In this document: positions 42,711-50,507 of the stretch, piece after piece | Layout of the letters: the number at the start of each line of letters is the position of its first letter | How positions within the stretch are numbered: the stretch's first letter is position 1 | Assembly (NCBI RefSeq): GCF_041240605.1 | Contig: NZ_CP162487.1 | Coordinates: 4,781,001 to 4,845,000 of the forward strand | DNA: 64,000 nucleotides | From: Xanthomonas sp. DAR 80977 | Lineage (GTDB): Bacteria > Pseudomonadota > Gammaproteobacteria > Xanthomonadales > Xanthomonadaceae | Direction of reading: 5' to 3' | Notes under the pieces: model-generated | What the model saw: only the letters and a program-made list of their open reading frames with translations | Told to the model about the DNA's origin: nothing | Database searches by the model: none | Position numbers and translations under genes: made by a program

Positions 42711-45008
42711 ATGACCTTGCTGCACCGTATCGCCGCCCTGTGCCTGCTGGCCCTGGCCGCCTTCCCCGCCCTGGCGGTCGACGAAAAGGATCTGCTGCCG
42801 GTCGACCAGGCCTTCGTGCTGAGCGCACAGGCGCCCGAGCGCGGCCGCATCGACCTGCACTGGAAGATCGCCGACGGCTACTACCTGTACCGGCACCGCA
42901 TCGCCGTGCATGTGGAAAGCGGCTTCAAGGCCAACCCGACGCTGAAACTGCCGGCCGGGCACAAGAAGATCGACCCCTATTTCGGCGAAGTGGAAACCTA
43001 CCGCGGCCAGCTGAGCGCGGTGCAGACCGGTGCGGCGGCCAGCGGCGTGGACACGCTGCAGGTGGAAGTGCGCTACCAGGGCTGCGCCGACGCCGGCGTG
43101 TGCTATCCGCCGCAGAAGCGCCTGCTCAGCGTGGCGCTGCCGGCGGAGGAAGCCGGCGCGGCGGCGCCCGCCTCCTCGCCGCTGCCGGGCAGCGCACCGG
43201 GCAACGCCGGAGCGGCCGCCAAGCCCTTGTTCGGCGGCGCCGCCGGCGCCGTGCAGGGCCTGCCGCTGCCGTCGGACCAGGCGTTCGGCTTCGAGGCCAT
43301 CGTCGGCGACGGCAATACCCTGCTGCTGCGCTTCACCCCGGCGCCGGGCTACTACCTGTATCGCGACCGCACCGCGCTGGCGCTGGAAGGCGCGGCCGGC
43401 ATCCGCACCGGCATGCCGCGCTGGCCGCAGGGCCGCTCGCACCAGGACGAGCACTTCGGCAACGTGGTGGTGTACTTCGACCAGGCCGAGGTCACCGTGC
43501 CGCTGCAGCGCCAGCGCGCCGATGCCGCCGAGGCGACCCTGGTCGCCACCTTCCAGGGCTGCCAGACCGACGGCATCTGCTATCCGCCGATGACCCGGCG
43601 GGTGAAGCTGTCGCTGCCCAAGGGCAAGCTCAGCCCCGCCGACCAGGCCGAGGTGGCGCCCTTGCTGGTGGCGCCGCTGAACAGCAGCCAGGCCGACGCC
43701 AGCGCCGCGGCGGCCGACGCCGCGGCCGACACGACGACCCCGGTGACCGCGCCTGACGGCGCGACCGCACCCGATGCCTCGGCGCACAACGCCGCGCGCA
43801 GCACCGCGCCGGTGGCCGAACCGGAGAGCCTGTTGTGGATGCTGCTGCTGGCGCTGGGCGGCGGCCTGGTGCTGAACCTGCTGCCGTGCGTGCTGCCGAT
43901 CCTGTCGCTGAAGGTGCTGGGCCTGGCGCAGAGCGGCGAGAGCCGCAGCCGCGCGCGCAGCCATGCGCTGTGGTACACGCTGGGCGTGCTGGCGTCCTTC
44001 GCCGTGGTCGGCGGCATCGCCGTGGCCGCGCGCCTGCTGTGGGGCTTCCAGCTGCAGCGCCCCGGCTTCGTCGCGGTGCTGGTGTACCTGATGTTCGTGG
44101 TCGGGCTCAGCCTGTCCGGGGTGTTCACCCTGAGCGCCAACCTCGGCGGCCTGGGCCAGTCGCTGTCCTCGCGCAGCGGCCCGGTCGGCGACTTCTTCAC
44201 CGGCGTGCTGGCCTGCGTGGTGTCCAGCGCCTGCATCGGCCCGTTCATGGGCCCGGCGCTGGGCTACGCGCTCACCGCGCCGCCGGCGATGGCGATGCTG
44301 GTGTTCCTGACCCTGGGCCTGGGCCTGGCGCTGCCGTTCCTGCTGATCGGCTTCGTGCCCTCGCTGGCCAGGCGCCTGCCCAAGCCCGGCGCGTGGATGG
44401 AAACGCTCAAGCAGGTGCTGGCGTTCCCGATGTACCTGACCGCGATCTGGCTGCTGTGGGTGCTGGGCAAGCAACGCGGCGTGGACGCGGTGGCGCTGCT
44501 GCTGGTCGGCGCCACCCTGCTGGCGCTGGGCCTGTGGTGGTTCGAGCGCGCGCGCTGGCGCGGGCACAGGCTCGGCATGCGCCTGGCCAGCGTGTTGCTG
44601 CTGCTGGCGCTGGTACCGGCCTGGGGCGTGACCCGGCTGTCGCCGCCCGGCGCCACGGTGGAGCGCAACACGGTGGCGTATTCGCCGCAGATGCTCGACC
44701 GGCTGCGGACCGACAACCGCGTGGTGTTCGTCAACATGACCGCCGACTGGTGCGTGACCTGCAAGGCCAACGAGCGCAACGTGTTCAGCAGCGACGCCTT
44801 CCGCGACACGCTCAAGCGCGTCGATGCGGTGTACATGAAGGGCGACTGGACCAACGAGGACCAGCGCATCAGCGCCTTCCTGGCCGAGCACAAGGCGGTG
44901 GGCGTGCCGCTGTACGTGGTCTACGGCCCGGGCGCGCCGCCGACCGTGTTGCCGCCGGTGCTGAGCCAGGCGGTGGTCGAGGACGCCCTGCTGCGCGCGG
45001 CGCGATGA
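42711..45008 (+). CDS. dsbD: Thiol:disulfide interchange protein DsbD with duplicated N-terminal domain
   Basis: A 765-residue DsbD, longer than the E. coli protein (about 565). Its N-terminal DsbD-alpha domain occurs twice: first with YQGCADAGVCYPP (Cys125, Cys131), then with FQGCQTDGICYPP (Cys284, Cys290). A membrane domain follows (about 385-640; LLPCVLPILSLK and CVVSSACIGPF), then a C-terminal thioredoxin domain with DWCVTCK. It carries electrons from cytoplasmic thioredoxin to periplasmic disulfide isomerases and cytochrome-maturation proteins. ATG 42711 with GAGGAA upstream is preferred over GTG 42693. An Ala/Thr-rich linker (about 325-380) joins the second alpha domain to the membrane part. 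It overlaps the next gene by four bases. Confidence 0.95.
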   Translation: MTLLHRIAALCLLALAAFPALAVDEKDLLPVDQAFVLSAQAPERGRIDLHWKIADGYYLYRHRIAVHVESGFKANPTLKLPAGHKKIDPYFGEVETYRGQLSAVQTGAAASGVDTLQVEVRYQGCADAGVCYPPQKRLLSVALPAEEAGAAAPASSPLPGSAPGNAGAAAKPLFGGAAGAVQGLPLPSDQAFGFEAIVGDGNTLLLRFTPAPGYYLYRDRTALALEGAAGIRTGMPRWPQGRSHQDEHFGNVVVYFDQAEVTVPLQRQRADAAEATLVATFQGCQTDGICYPPMTRRVKLSLPKGKLSPADQAEVAPLLVAPLNSSQADASAAAADAAADTTTPVTAPDGATAPDASAHNAARSTAPVAEPESLLWMLLLALGGGLVLNLLPCVLPILSLKVLGLAQSGESRSRARSHALWYTLGVLASFAVVGGIAVAARLLWGFQLQRPGFVAVLVYLMFVVGLSLSGVFTLSANLGGLGQSLSSRSGPVGDFFTGVLACVVSSACIGPFMGPALGYALTAPPAMAMLVFLTLGLGLALPFLLIGFVPSLARRLPKPGAWMETLKQVLAFPMYLTAIWLLWVLGKQRGVDAVALLLVGATLLALGLWWFERARWRGHRLGMRLASVLLLLALVPAWGVTRLSPPGATVERNTVAYSPQMLDRLRTDNRVVFVNMTADWCVTCKANERNVFSSDAFRDTLKRVDAVYMKGDWTNEDQRISAFLAEHKAVGVPLYVVYGPGAPPTVLPPVLSQAVVEDALLRAAR

Positions 45009-45571
45009 GGGCCACGCCGCCGCGGCTGCTCGCGGTGGCGGCCATCGCGGCGGCGCTGGGCGTGCTCGCCGCGCAGGCCTGGTGGCGCACGCCGACGGTA
45101 TCGCCGGCGCCTTCCAGCGGCAGCGCCATGCCTGCGGGCGTCGCCGCGGCGCGTCCCGGCGACCCGGCACCGGCGCTGCGCCTGCCCACCCTCGACGGCG
45201 GCAGCCTGACCCTGGCCCAGTTCCGCGGCCGCCCGCTGCTGGTCAACGTGTGGGCCAGCTGGTGCGAACCGTGCGTGCGCGAGATGCCGGAACTGGATCG
45301 GCTGGCGCGCGCGCAGCCGGCCGACGGCCTGCAGGTGCTCGGCATCGCCCTGGACCGCCCCGAGGACGTGCGCGCCTTCCTGCAGCGGATCCCGATCGCC
45401 TACCCGATCGCGCTGGAGCCCCCCGGCCCGGCCGACGCCAGCGTGCGCCTGGGCGACACCCAGGGCCTGCTGCCCTACAGCGTGCTGATCGACGCGAACG
45501 GCCGCATCGTGCGGCAGAAGCTGGGGCCGTTCGCGGACGGCGAAGCGGAGCGCTGGGCGCAGCTGCCGTAG
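45005..45571 (+). CDS. TlpA-like periplasmic thioredoxin
   Basis: A 188-residue TlpA/ResA-type protein with an uncleaved or signal-anchor N terminus (LLAVAAIAAALGVLAAQAWW, about 8-27) and a thioredoxin fold. NVWASWCEPCVREMPEL supplies the active-site CEPC. The PAPALRLPTLDGGSLTLAQFRGRPLLV lead-in is typical. Its ATG overlaps the dsbD stop (ATGA), so it is translationally coupled and likely receives electrons from DsbD for reduction of periplasmic disulfides or cytochrome c maturation. Confidence 0.92.
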   Translation: MRATPPRLLAVAAIAAALGVLAAQAWWRTPTVSPAPSSGSAMPAGVAAARPGDPAPALRLPTLDGGSLTLAQFRGRPLLVNVWASWCEPCVREMPELDRLARAQPADGLQVLGIALDRPEDVRAFLQRIPIAYPIALEPPGPADASVRLGDTQGLLPYSVLIDANGRIVRQKLGPFADGEAERWAQLP

Positions 45572-45597
45572 GCCTAGGCGCTGGTTTGTGCCATCCA

Positions 45598-45673
45598 CCC
45601 TGTAGGAGCGGCTTCAGCCGCGACCGGGCCTTACCGGTAAGGCCCGGTCGCGGCTGAAGCCGCTCCTACAGGG
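45598..45673. repeat. Intergenic palindromic repeat (family A, near-perfect inverted pair)
   Basis: CCCTGTAGGAGCGGCTTCAG extends into a 76-base near-perfect palindrome between the convergent thioredoxin and FAD-binding protein genes. Its spacer GGGCCTTACCGGTAAGGCCC is itself palindromic, so the full structure would be a single long stem. It may terminate both transcripts. Confidence 0.95.
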
Positions 45674-45696
45674 GAATCGTTGCCCGATCGGAAGCG

Positions 45697-47094
45697 CTAC
45701 ACCGCCTGCCGCTGCGCCTGGCCGCCGGCACGGCCGCCCGCGCCCCGCGCCTGCCCCAGCGCCGCCAGTTCCGCCGCCAGGCGCTGCGCGGCGGTGCGCA
45801 ATTCCGGCACCGCGGTGATTTCCCACAACACGCCGCGCAGCAGCGGTCCCAGGCAGTACAGCCCGGCGACCGGATGGCCGCTGCCGTCGCGCACCTGCAG
45901 GCGCTCGTCCACCGCCAGGCCCAGGCCCAGCGGATCGGGCTGCAGCAGGCCGGCGTCGCGCATCGTGGCGACCAGCGGATGGCTGGTGCGGGCGACGTCG
46001 GTGTCCAGCCCGGTGACGCGGATCAGCACGTCGAAGTCTTCGGTGCGCGCGCTGCTGCTGGCGCGATCGCGGATCACCGCCTCCACCGCGCGCTCGCCCA
46101 GCCGCGCGCGCAGCAGGCGCCCGGCGCGGATGCGCAGCTGGCCCTGCTCCTGCATCTGCGCCAGCGCGGTGGCCGCGGCCGGCGCCAGCCGATGCCGCGC
46201 CGCTTCCCAGTACGGGCGCAGGTGGCGCAGGAAGCGCGAGCGCGCCGCCGGCGCCAGGCCTTTCCAGAACGGTTGCAGATGCGGGCGCAAGGCATCCACC
46301 ACGCTGCGCCAGTCCTCCACCACCGTGGTCAGCTGGCGCAGGCTGCGCACCAGCCCGGCGAGGTCGTGGTTGCGCAGCGCCTGGGCCACGCTCGGCGGCA
46401 ACGTCACCGCCGCGCCCGGCACCGCCAGATGCGCCTGCGGCGCCAGGCCGCGCCGCGACAACGCGGTGATCGGGCCGCGATGCCCGCGCCGGCGCAAGGT
46501 CAGCGCGACGTCGGCCATGGTCAGGCCGGTGCCGACCAGCAACAGCCGCGCCTGCGGCGACACCTCGTCGAGCACGCCGTCCTGCCACGGCCAGCCGATG
46601 TAGCGGCGGTGCACCGCCAGGCGCGGCCCGATGCCCGGCAGCGCCGCCGGCGGCAGCGCGCCGATCGCCAGCACCACCACGTCGCTGACCACGTCCTCGC
46701 CGTTGGCCAGGAAGATGCGGAAGCCGTCCGGGTCGCGCTCCACCGCCACCGCCTCCTCGCTCACCCGCGCCACCTCGACCGCCGAGGCGGCCAGCGCCGC
46801 GTCCAGGTGCTGCTCCAGGTAGCGGCCGTACAGCAGCCGCGGCAGGAACTGCAGGCGCTGCTCCGGATCCAGCTGCAGGGCATCGGCGAACCCGCCCGGA
46901 TCCTGCGGATCCACGCCCAGGTCCTTGGCGCGCACGTTCAACAGATGTTCCGGCCGCGCCGCGCCGTAGGCGATGCCGCGGCCATAGGTGTCGGCCACGC
47001 CGACCAGGGTGATGCGGCTGGCGACGCCCTGCCTGGCCAGCGTCGCGGCCAGCACGTTGCCGCAGAATCCTGCGCCGATGATCGCAATTCGCAT
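45697..47094 (-). CDS. FAD/NAD(P)-binding protein (COG4529-like)
   Basis: A 465-residue flavoprotein with an N-terminal dinucleotide-binding motif (IAIIGAGFCGNVLAATLA), an NVRAKDLGV segment and a second GVGTGLTMADV-like site (LLLVGTGLTMADVALTLRRRG) for NAD(P). The pattern matches the FAD-NAD(P)-binding family PF13454/COG4529, which lacks a firm physiological role. Family members resemble hydroxylating monooxygenases. ATG 47094 is directly before the Rossmann motif; a GTG at 47103 is also in frame. It ends in an Ala/Gly/Gln-rich tail. No clear operon partner. Confidence 0.82.
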   Translation of the reverse strand: MRIAIIGAGFCGNVLAATLARQGVASRITLVGVADTYGRGIAYGAARPEHLLNVRAKDLGVDPQDPGGFADALQLDPEQRLQFLPRLLYGRYLEQHLDAALAASAVEVARVSEEAVAVERDPDGFRIFLANGEDVVSDVVVLAIGALPPAALPGIGPRLAVHRRYIGWPWQDGVLDEVSPQARLLLVGTGLTMADVALTLRRRGHRGPITALSRRGLAPQAHLAVPGAAVTLPPSVAQALRNHDLAGLVRSLRQLTTVVEDWRSVVDALRPHLQPFWKGLAPAARSRFLRHLRPYWEAARHRLAPAAATALAQMQEQGQLRIRAGRLLRARLGERAVEAVIRDRASSSARTEDFDVLIRVTGLDTDVARTSHPLVATMRDAGLLQPDPLGLGLAVDERLQVRDGSGHPVAGLYCLGPLLRGVLWEITAVPELRTAAQRLAAELAALGQARGAGGRAGGQAQRQAV

Positions 47095-47468
47095 GGCTCG
47101 CACTCGTGGCCGGTCGGGGCGTCCTTTGTGCCCGGGATGCCGGCCGAAGGTGTAAATCGCAGGTTAATGCGTGCCTCGCATCGCCATGGCGATCGGGCAT
47201 GAGCACATGCGCCTGGCACATAAGCCCGGGCCGGCGGGCCGCGACGATGGGTCGGCGGCGCGGTCGATCGAGACCGGACGCCCGCGGCGCGGCACGACGC
47301 GAACGCGGAGACACGCAACGATCGATGCGGCACGTTGTCCGGCCGCGCGGCAGCGGACCGGGGCGCTGCCGATGTGCGTGTCCGCCTGCGCCTGGATCGC
47401 CTGTTCAAGGCGGAGAGTGTCGCGGAAACCGCGCAGCACCGGCGGGGCCGCGCACGCATGCTGCCGGC
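47095..47468. other. Intergenic region between FAD-binding protein and GST genes
   Basis: About 370 bases with both flanking genes on the minus strand. It presumably carries the promoter of the FAD-binding protein. I see no repeat, palindrome or small gene that can be supported. Confidence 0.5.
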
Positions 47469-48098
47469 CTAGCGAAGACCTTCTTCCGCCAAGGCCTTCC
47501 GCACCGACGGCCGCGGGTGCACGCGCTGGTACCAGGCCTGCAGGTGCTGCAGGCCGTCGAAATGGATGTCGGCCTTGTAGTGCGAGGTCAGCCACGGGGC
47601 CTGTCCCCAGCCGATCAACGCATACAGATACGCATCGGCGACGGTGAAGCCATCGCCCATCAGGAACGGGCGATCGGCGAGCTGCGCGTCGATCCAGGCG
47701 AAGCGCTGCTCCAGCTTCGGCCGGGCGGTGTCCACGTACTGGCCGGCAAACCGCGCATAGAGCAGCGGGATGAAGCCCTTGTGGATCTCCGACGCCAGGA
47801 AGTTCAGCCACTCCTGCAGGCGGTAGCGCTGCATGCCGCCTTCGGGCGGCACCAGGCCCAGTTCCGGCTTCAGGTCGCCCAGGTATTGCACGATGGCGGC
47901 GCCTTCGCGCAGCACGCTGCCGTCGTCGAGTTCCAGCGCCGGCACGTAGCCCAGCGCATTGACCTGGCGGAAATCGGCTCCATCCCCGGTCAGTTGCGTC
48001 CGCGGATCCACCTTCACCAGGGTCGCAGCGAGACCGAGCTCGTTGAGCACGATGTGCGCGGCCAGGGAGCACGCGGCCGGGATGTAGTAGAGCTTCAT
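47469..48098 (-). CDS. Glutathione S-transferase (beta-class-like)
   Basis: A 209-residue GST. MKLYYIPAACSLAAHIVLNELG has the beta-class Cys (Cys10) near the active site, followed by LGYVPALELDDGSVLREGAAIVQYL with the cis-Pro and glutathione-binding Glu/Ser region. The C-terminal helical domain has FTVADAYLYALIGW. It probably conjugates or reduces xenobiotics. It is divergent from an HxlR-type regulator with a shared 150-base control region bearing an inverted repeat, so it is a likely target of that regulator. ATG 48098. Confidence 0.93.
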   Translation of the reverse strand: MKLYYIPAACSLAAHIVLNELGLAATLVKVDPRTQLTGDGADFRQVNALGYVPALELDDGSVLREGAAIVQYLGDLKPELGLVPPEGGMQRYRLQEWLNFLASEIHKGFIPLLYARFAGQYVDTARPKLEQRFAWIDAQLADRPFLMGDGFTVADAYLYALIGWGQAPWLTSHYKADIHFDGLQHLQAWYQRVHPRPSVRKALAEEGLR

Positions 48099-48204
48099 CG
48101 CGATGTCCGGAAAGAAAGAAGGTGGCGCGCGGCGCCTTGGCGGCGCGGCTGGCTGCATTCTAGGAATCGGGTATAAAAAGAGAAGAAGGCACTATATTGT
48201 TGTA

Positions 48205-48225
48205 TAGGTACAAAATTTATACCTA
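48205..48225. promoter_or_regulatory. Inverted repeat TAGGTA-N9-TACCTA, probable HxlR operator
   Basis: TAGGTACAAAATTTA followed by TACCTA forms an imperfect palindrome (6-base arms, nine-base AT-rich centre) in the AT-rich gap between gst and the HxlR gene, 25 bases before the regulator start. HxlR-family dimers bind such sites, and repression of both divergent genes is expected. Flanking GTATA and TATAC extend the symmetry. Confidence 0.6.
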
Positions 48226-48249
48226 GCGGACGAGCGCCAGGAGCCTGCG

Positions 48250-48573
48250 ATGAAAGACAACGTTTCCGGATGCTCGGTGGAGGAAGCCATGCGCCTGCTG
48301 GGGGGACGCTGGCGCCTGCTGCTGGTGTCGTACCTGCTCGAGGGGCCCAAGCGGTTCAATCAACTGCGGCGCGACATTCCGGGCATTTCGCAACGCATGC
48401 TGACCCTGGACCTGAGAGCGCTGGAAGAGGCGGGCCTGGTGCTGCGCACCGTGTATCCCAGCGTGCCGGTGAAGGTCGAATACGCGTTGACCGGAGACGG
48501 CCGGCGCCTGGAGCCGGTGGTCGCGGTGATGCAGGAATTCGGGCTGTGGCTCAAGGCCCGAGCTGCCAGCTGA
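48250..48573 (+). CDS. HxlR-family transcriptional regulator
   Basis: A 107-residue winged-helix protein. CSVEEAMRLLGGRWRLLLVSYLLEGPKRFNQLRRDIPGISQRMLTLDLRALEEAGLV matches the HxlR (DUF24) family throughout: an N-terminal Cys in the redox-sensing position, the GGRW motif, and the recognition helix. HxlR members often sense electrophiles or aldehydes through that Cys. Divergent from a GST gene and separated from it by an inverted repeat, it probably controls detoxification in response to reactive compounds. ATG 48250 follows GCGCCAGGAG. Confidence 0.92.
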   Translation: MKDNVSGCSVEEAMRLLGGRWRLLLVSYLLEGPKRFNQLRRDIPGISQRMLTLDLRALEEAGLVLRTVYPSVPVKVEYALTGDGRRLEPVVAVMQEFGLWLKARAAS

Positions 48574-49023
48574 GCGACGCCGGCGCGCGGCCGCATCGGA
48601 TGTCCGGGATCCGAGCGCCCCACTCGCCTGGTCTCGGCCACGTCCTGCACCGCCGCCGGAGGCACGGCGTGCCTGGCGGCCGCGCACGATCCATGACCGC
48701 GTTCGCGGCAGTTCCGCCGCCCGGCCCCGTTTCGCCATCACCAGGACCTCTACCGTCGAAAGCTGCGTGGTCACCCGGGGCGCGGCAAGCTGTTGTATAA
48801 GCTGGTGAGCAGCGCACTGCGCCCGTCCCGAAGGACGGTGGCCCCTGCGGTCGACCGGCAACGCGACAGCGGCGCATGCGGGATCGTGCGCCTCGGCACC
48901 CGCGCTACCCGCGGCATCCTTCCGCAAAACCAAACGATCGTTTAAAACAACCGCAACTTCGCCGAACTGGACAGTAATGCCGGCTTCGCGCAGACTGCCG
49001 CCCTTTCCGCTGCTTTGTCTTCC
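48574..49023. other. Intergenic region before aroQ
   Basis: About 450 bases between the HxlR gene and aroQ. No supported gene, repeat or terminator. The 80 bases before aroQ are somewhat AT-richer (AAAACCAAACGATCGTTTAAAACAAC type sequence around 48925-48950, with the palindrome AAACGATCGTTT at 48932-48943) and probably carry the aroQ-acc promoter. Confidence 0.5.
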
Positions 49024-49470
49024 ATGGCGCGACTGCTGCTGCTGCATGGCCCCAACCTCAACCTGCTCGGCACCCGCGAGCCGGGGGTGTATGGGCACAC
49101 GACGCTGGCGCAGATCGATGCGGCGCTGCTCGCGCAGGCCACGGCCGCCGGGCACCAGCTGGACAGCCTGCAGTCCAACGCCGAGCACGTGCTGGTGGAG
49201 CGGGTGCAGGCCGCGCGCGGCGACGGCACCGGCTTCATCCTGATCAACCCGGCCGCGTTCACCCACACCTCGGTGGCGCTGCGCGACGCGCTGGCGGCGG
49301 TGGCGATCCCGTTCATCGAGATCCACCTGTCCAACCCGCACAGCCGCGAGCCGTTCCGCCACCACAGCTATTTCAGCGACCACGCGGTCGGGGTGATCTG
49401 CGGCTTCGGCGCCGACAGCTACCGCTACGCGATGGACGCGGCGCTGGCGCGGCTGGGAGCGGCCGCATGA
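49024..49470 (+). CDS. aroQ: Type II 3-dehydroquinate dehydratase
   Basis: A 148-residue enzyme of the shikimate pathway, converting 3-dehydroquinate to 3-dehydroshikimate. GPNLNLLGTREPGVYG contains the catalytic Tyr region, INPAAFTHTSVALRDAL and EIHLSNPHSREPFRHHSYFSDHAVGVICGFG cover the substrate-binding loop and active-site His. The usual length is about 145-150. ATG 49024 starts the MARLLLLHGPNLN core; the preceding TTG frame extension is unlikely. It precedes accB in the order conserved in gamma-proteobacteria. Confidence 0.97.
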   Translation: MARLLLLHGPNLNLLGTREPGVYGHTTLAQIDAALLAQATAAGHQLDSLQSNAEHVLVERVQAARGDGTGFILINPAAFTHTSVALRDALAAVAIPFIEIHLSNPHSREPFRHHSYFSDHAVGVICGFGADSYRYAMDAALARLGAAA

Positions 49471-49569
49471 ACACCCGTCGCGCGCGCCCGGCGTCGGCGG
49501 CGCACGACCCTATCCGAGTTCGCCGGGCCGCGTGCCCGGTCATTTCCCGATTCACCTCAAGAGGCCGTT

Positions 49570-50052
49570 ATGGATCTCCGTAAAATCAAGAAGCTGATCG
49601 ACCTGCTGGAAGAATCCAATCTCGCCGAAATCGAGATCAAGGAAGGCGAGGAAAGCGTGCGCCTGGCGCGCACGCCCAAGGGCATGATCGCCAGCGCCCC
49701 GCAGTACGCCGCGCCGGCGCCCGCCGCCGCGCCGCCGGCGGCCGCGCCGATGCCGATGAGCTCGCCGACCGAGGCCTCCACCGGCGGCACCGCCAAGCCC
49801 GGCAACGCCCTGCCCGACGGCCACGTGCTGCGCGCGCCGATGGTCGGCACCTTCTACACCTCGCCGTCGCCGGACAAGCCCGCCTTCGTCAGCGTCGGCC
49901 AGACGGTGAAGGCCGGCGAGACCCTGGCGATCATCGAGGCGATGAAGATGTTCAACCCGATCGAAGCCGACGTCTCCGGCACCATCGTCGCGATCCTCAG
50001 CGAAAGCGGCCTGCCGGTCGAGTTCGATCAGCCGTTGTTCGTGATTGGCTGA
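49570..50052 (+). CDS. accB: Acetyl-CoA carboxylase biotin carboxyl carrier protein
   Basis: A 160-residue BCCP. MDLRKIKKLIDLLEESNLAEIEIKEGEESVRLAR is the N-terminal part, a Pro/Ala-rich linker follows (about 45-80), and the biotinyl domain has APMVGTFYTSPSPDKPAFV and the biotinylated Lys in IIEAMKMFNPIEAD. It shuttles carboxybiotin between AccC and the carboxyltransferase in fatty-acid synthesis. ATG 49570 follows CAAGAGG. Here the usual accB-accC junction is interrupted by a four-helix-bundle gene. Confidence 0.98.
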   Translation: MDLRKIKKLIDLLEESNLAEIEIKEGEESVRLARTPKGMIASAPQYAAPAPAAAPPAAAPMPMSSPTEASTGGTAKPGNALPDGHVLRAPMVGTFYTSPSPDKPAFVSVGQTVKAGETLAIIEAMKMFNPIEADVSGTIVAILSESGLPVEFDQPLFVIG

Positions 50053-50057
50053 GCCGC

Positions 50058-50095
50058 CGGGATTGGGGAGTCGTGATTCGGGATTCGCAACAGCG
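50058..50095. repeat. Family B repeat, left flank of the four-helix-bundle gene
   Basis: CCGGGATTGGGGAGTCGTGA then TTCGGGATTCG, beginning six bases after the accB stop. It is in inverted orientation to the copy at 50470-50496. The predicted GTG start of the inserted gene lies inside it. Confidence 0.85.
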
Positions 50096-50507
50096 GCCGC
50101 ACGAGCGCCTGATGGTGTGGGGCGATGCGATGTCGCTCGTCGAAGCGACCTACCGTCTCACGCAGGACTTCCCCGATGCCGAACGCTTCGGACTGACGGC
50201 ACAGATGCGGCGCGCGGCGATCAGCGTTCCGTCCAACATCGCGGAGGGCGCCGCGCGGCGCTCCACCGCCGACTACCTGCGCTATCTGTCGATGGCGCGA
50301 GGTTCGCTGGCCGAGCTGGATACGCAGATGCAGATCGCAACGCGGCTGCAGTTCGGTTCGCCCGATGCGGCAACCCTTGATCTCTTGAACCGCACTTTTT
50401 CCAGGCTCAACGCATTGATCCGCACGCTGGACGATTCGCGACATCTACGCGAGCCCGGCGCCCTCTACGAATCCCCAATCTCGAATCCCGAATCCCATGC
50501 TCGATAA
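50073..50507 (+). CDS. Four-helix-bundle (S23/23S rRNA intervening-sequence-like) protein between accB and accC
   Basis: A 144-residue protein with the S23/IVP four-helix-bundle signature: PHERLMVWGDAMSLVEATYRLTQDFPDAERFGLTAQMRRAAISVPSNIAEGAARRSTADYLRYLSMARGSLAELDTQ. This family (relatives include the Avd proteins of diversity-generating retroelements) is often encoded at variable places; its function is unknown. The GTG at 50073 keeps the conserved PHERL part; ATG 50112 is the alternative. Its C terminus (SPISNPESHAR) is encoded by the family B repeat, and its stop overlaps the accC start by 11 bases. Inverted repeats on both sides suggest a mobile passenger. Confidence 0.82.
   Translation: MIRDSQQRPHERLMVWGDAMSLVEATYRLTQDFPDAERFGLTAQMRRAAISVPSNIAEGAARRSTADYLRYLSMARGSLAELDTQMQIATRLQFGSPDAATLDLLNRTFSRLNALIRTLDDSRHLREPGALYESPISNPESHAR
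50470..50496. repeat. Family B repeat, right flank of the four-helix-bundle gene
   Basis: GAATCCCCAATCTCGAATCC and CGAATCCC directly precede the accC ATG, inverted relative to the copy at 50058-50095. It supplies both the C-terminal codons of the inserted gene and the ribosome-binding region of accC. Confidence 0.85.
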
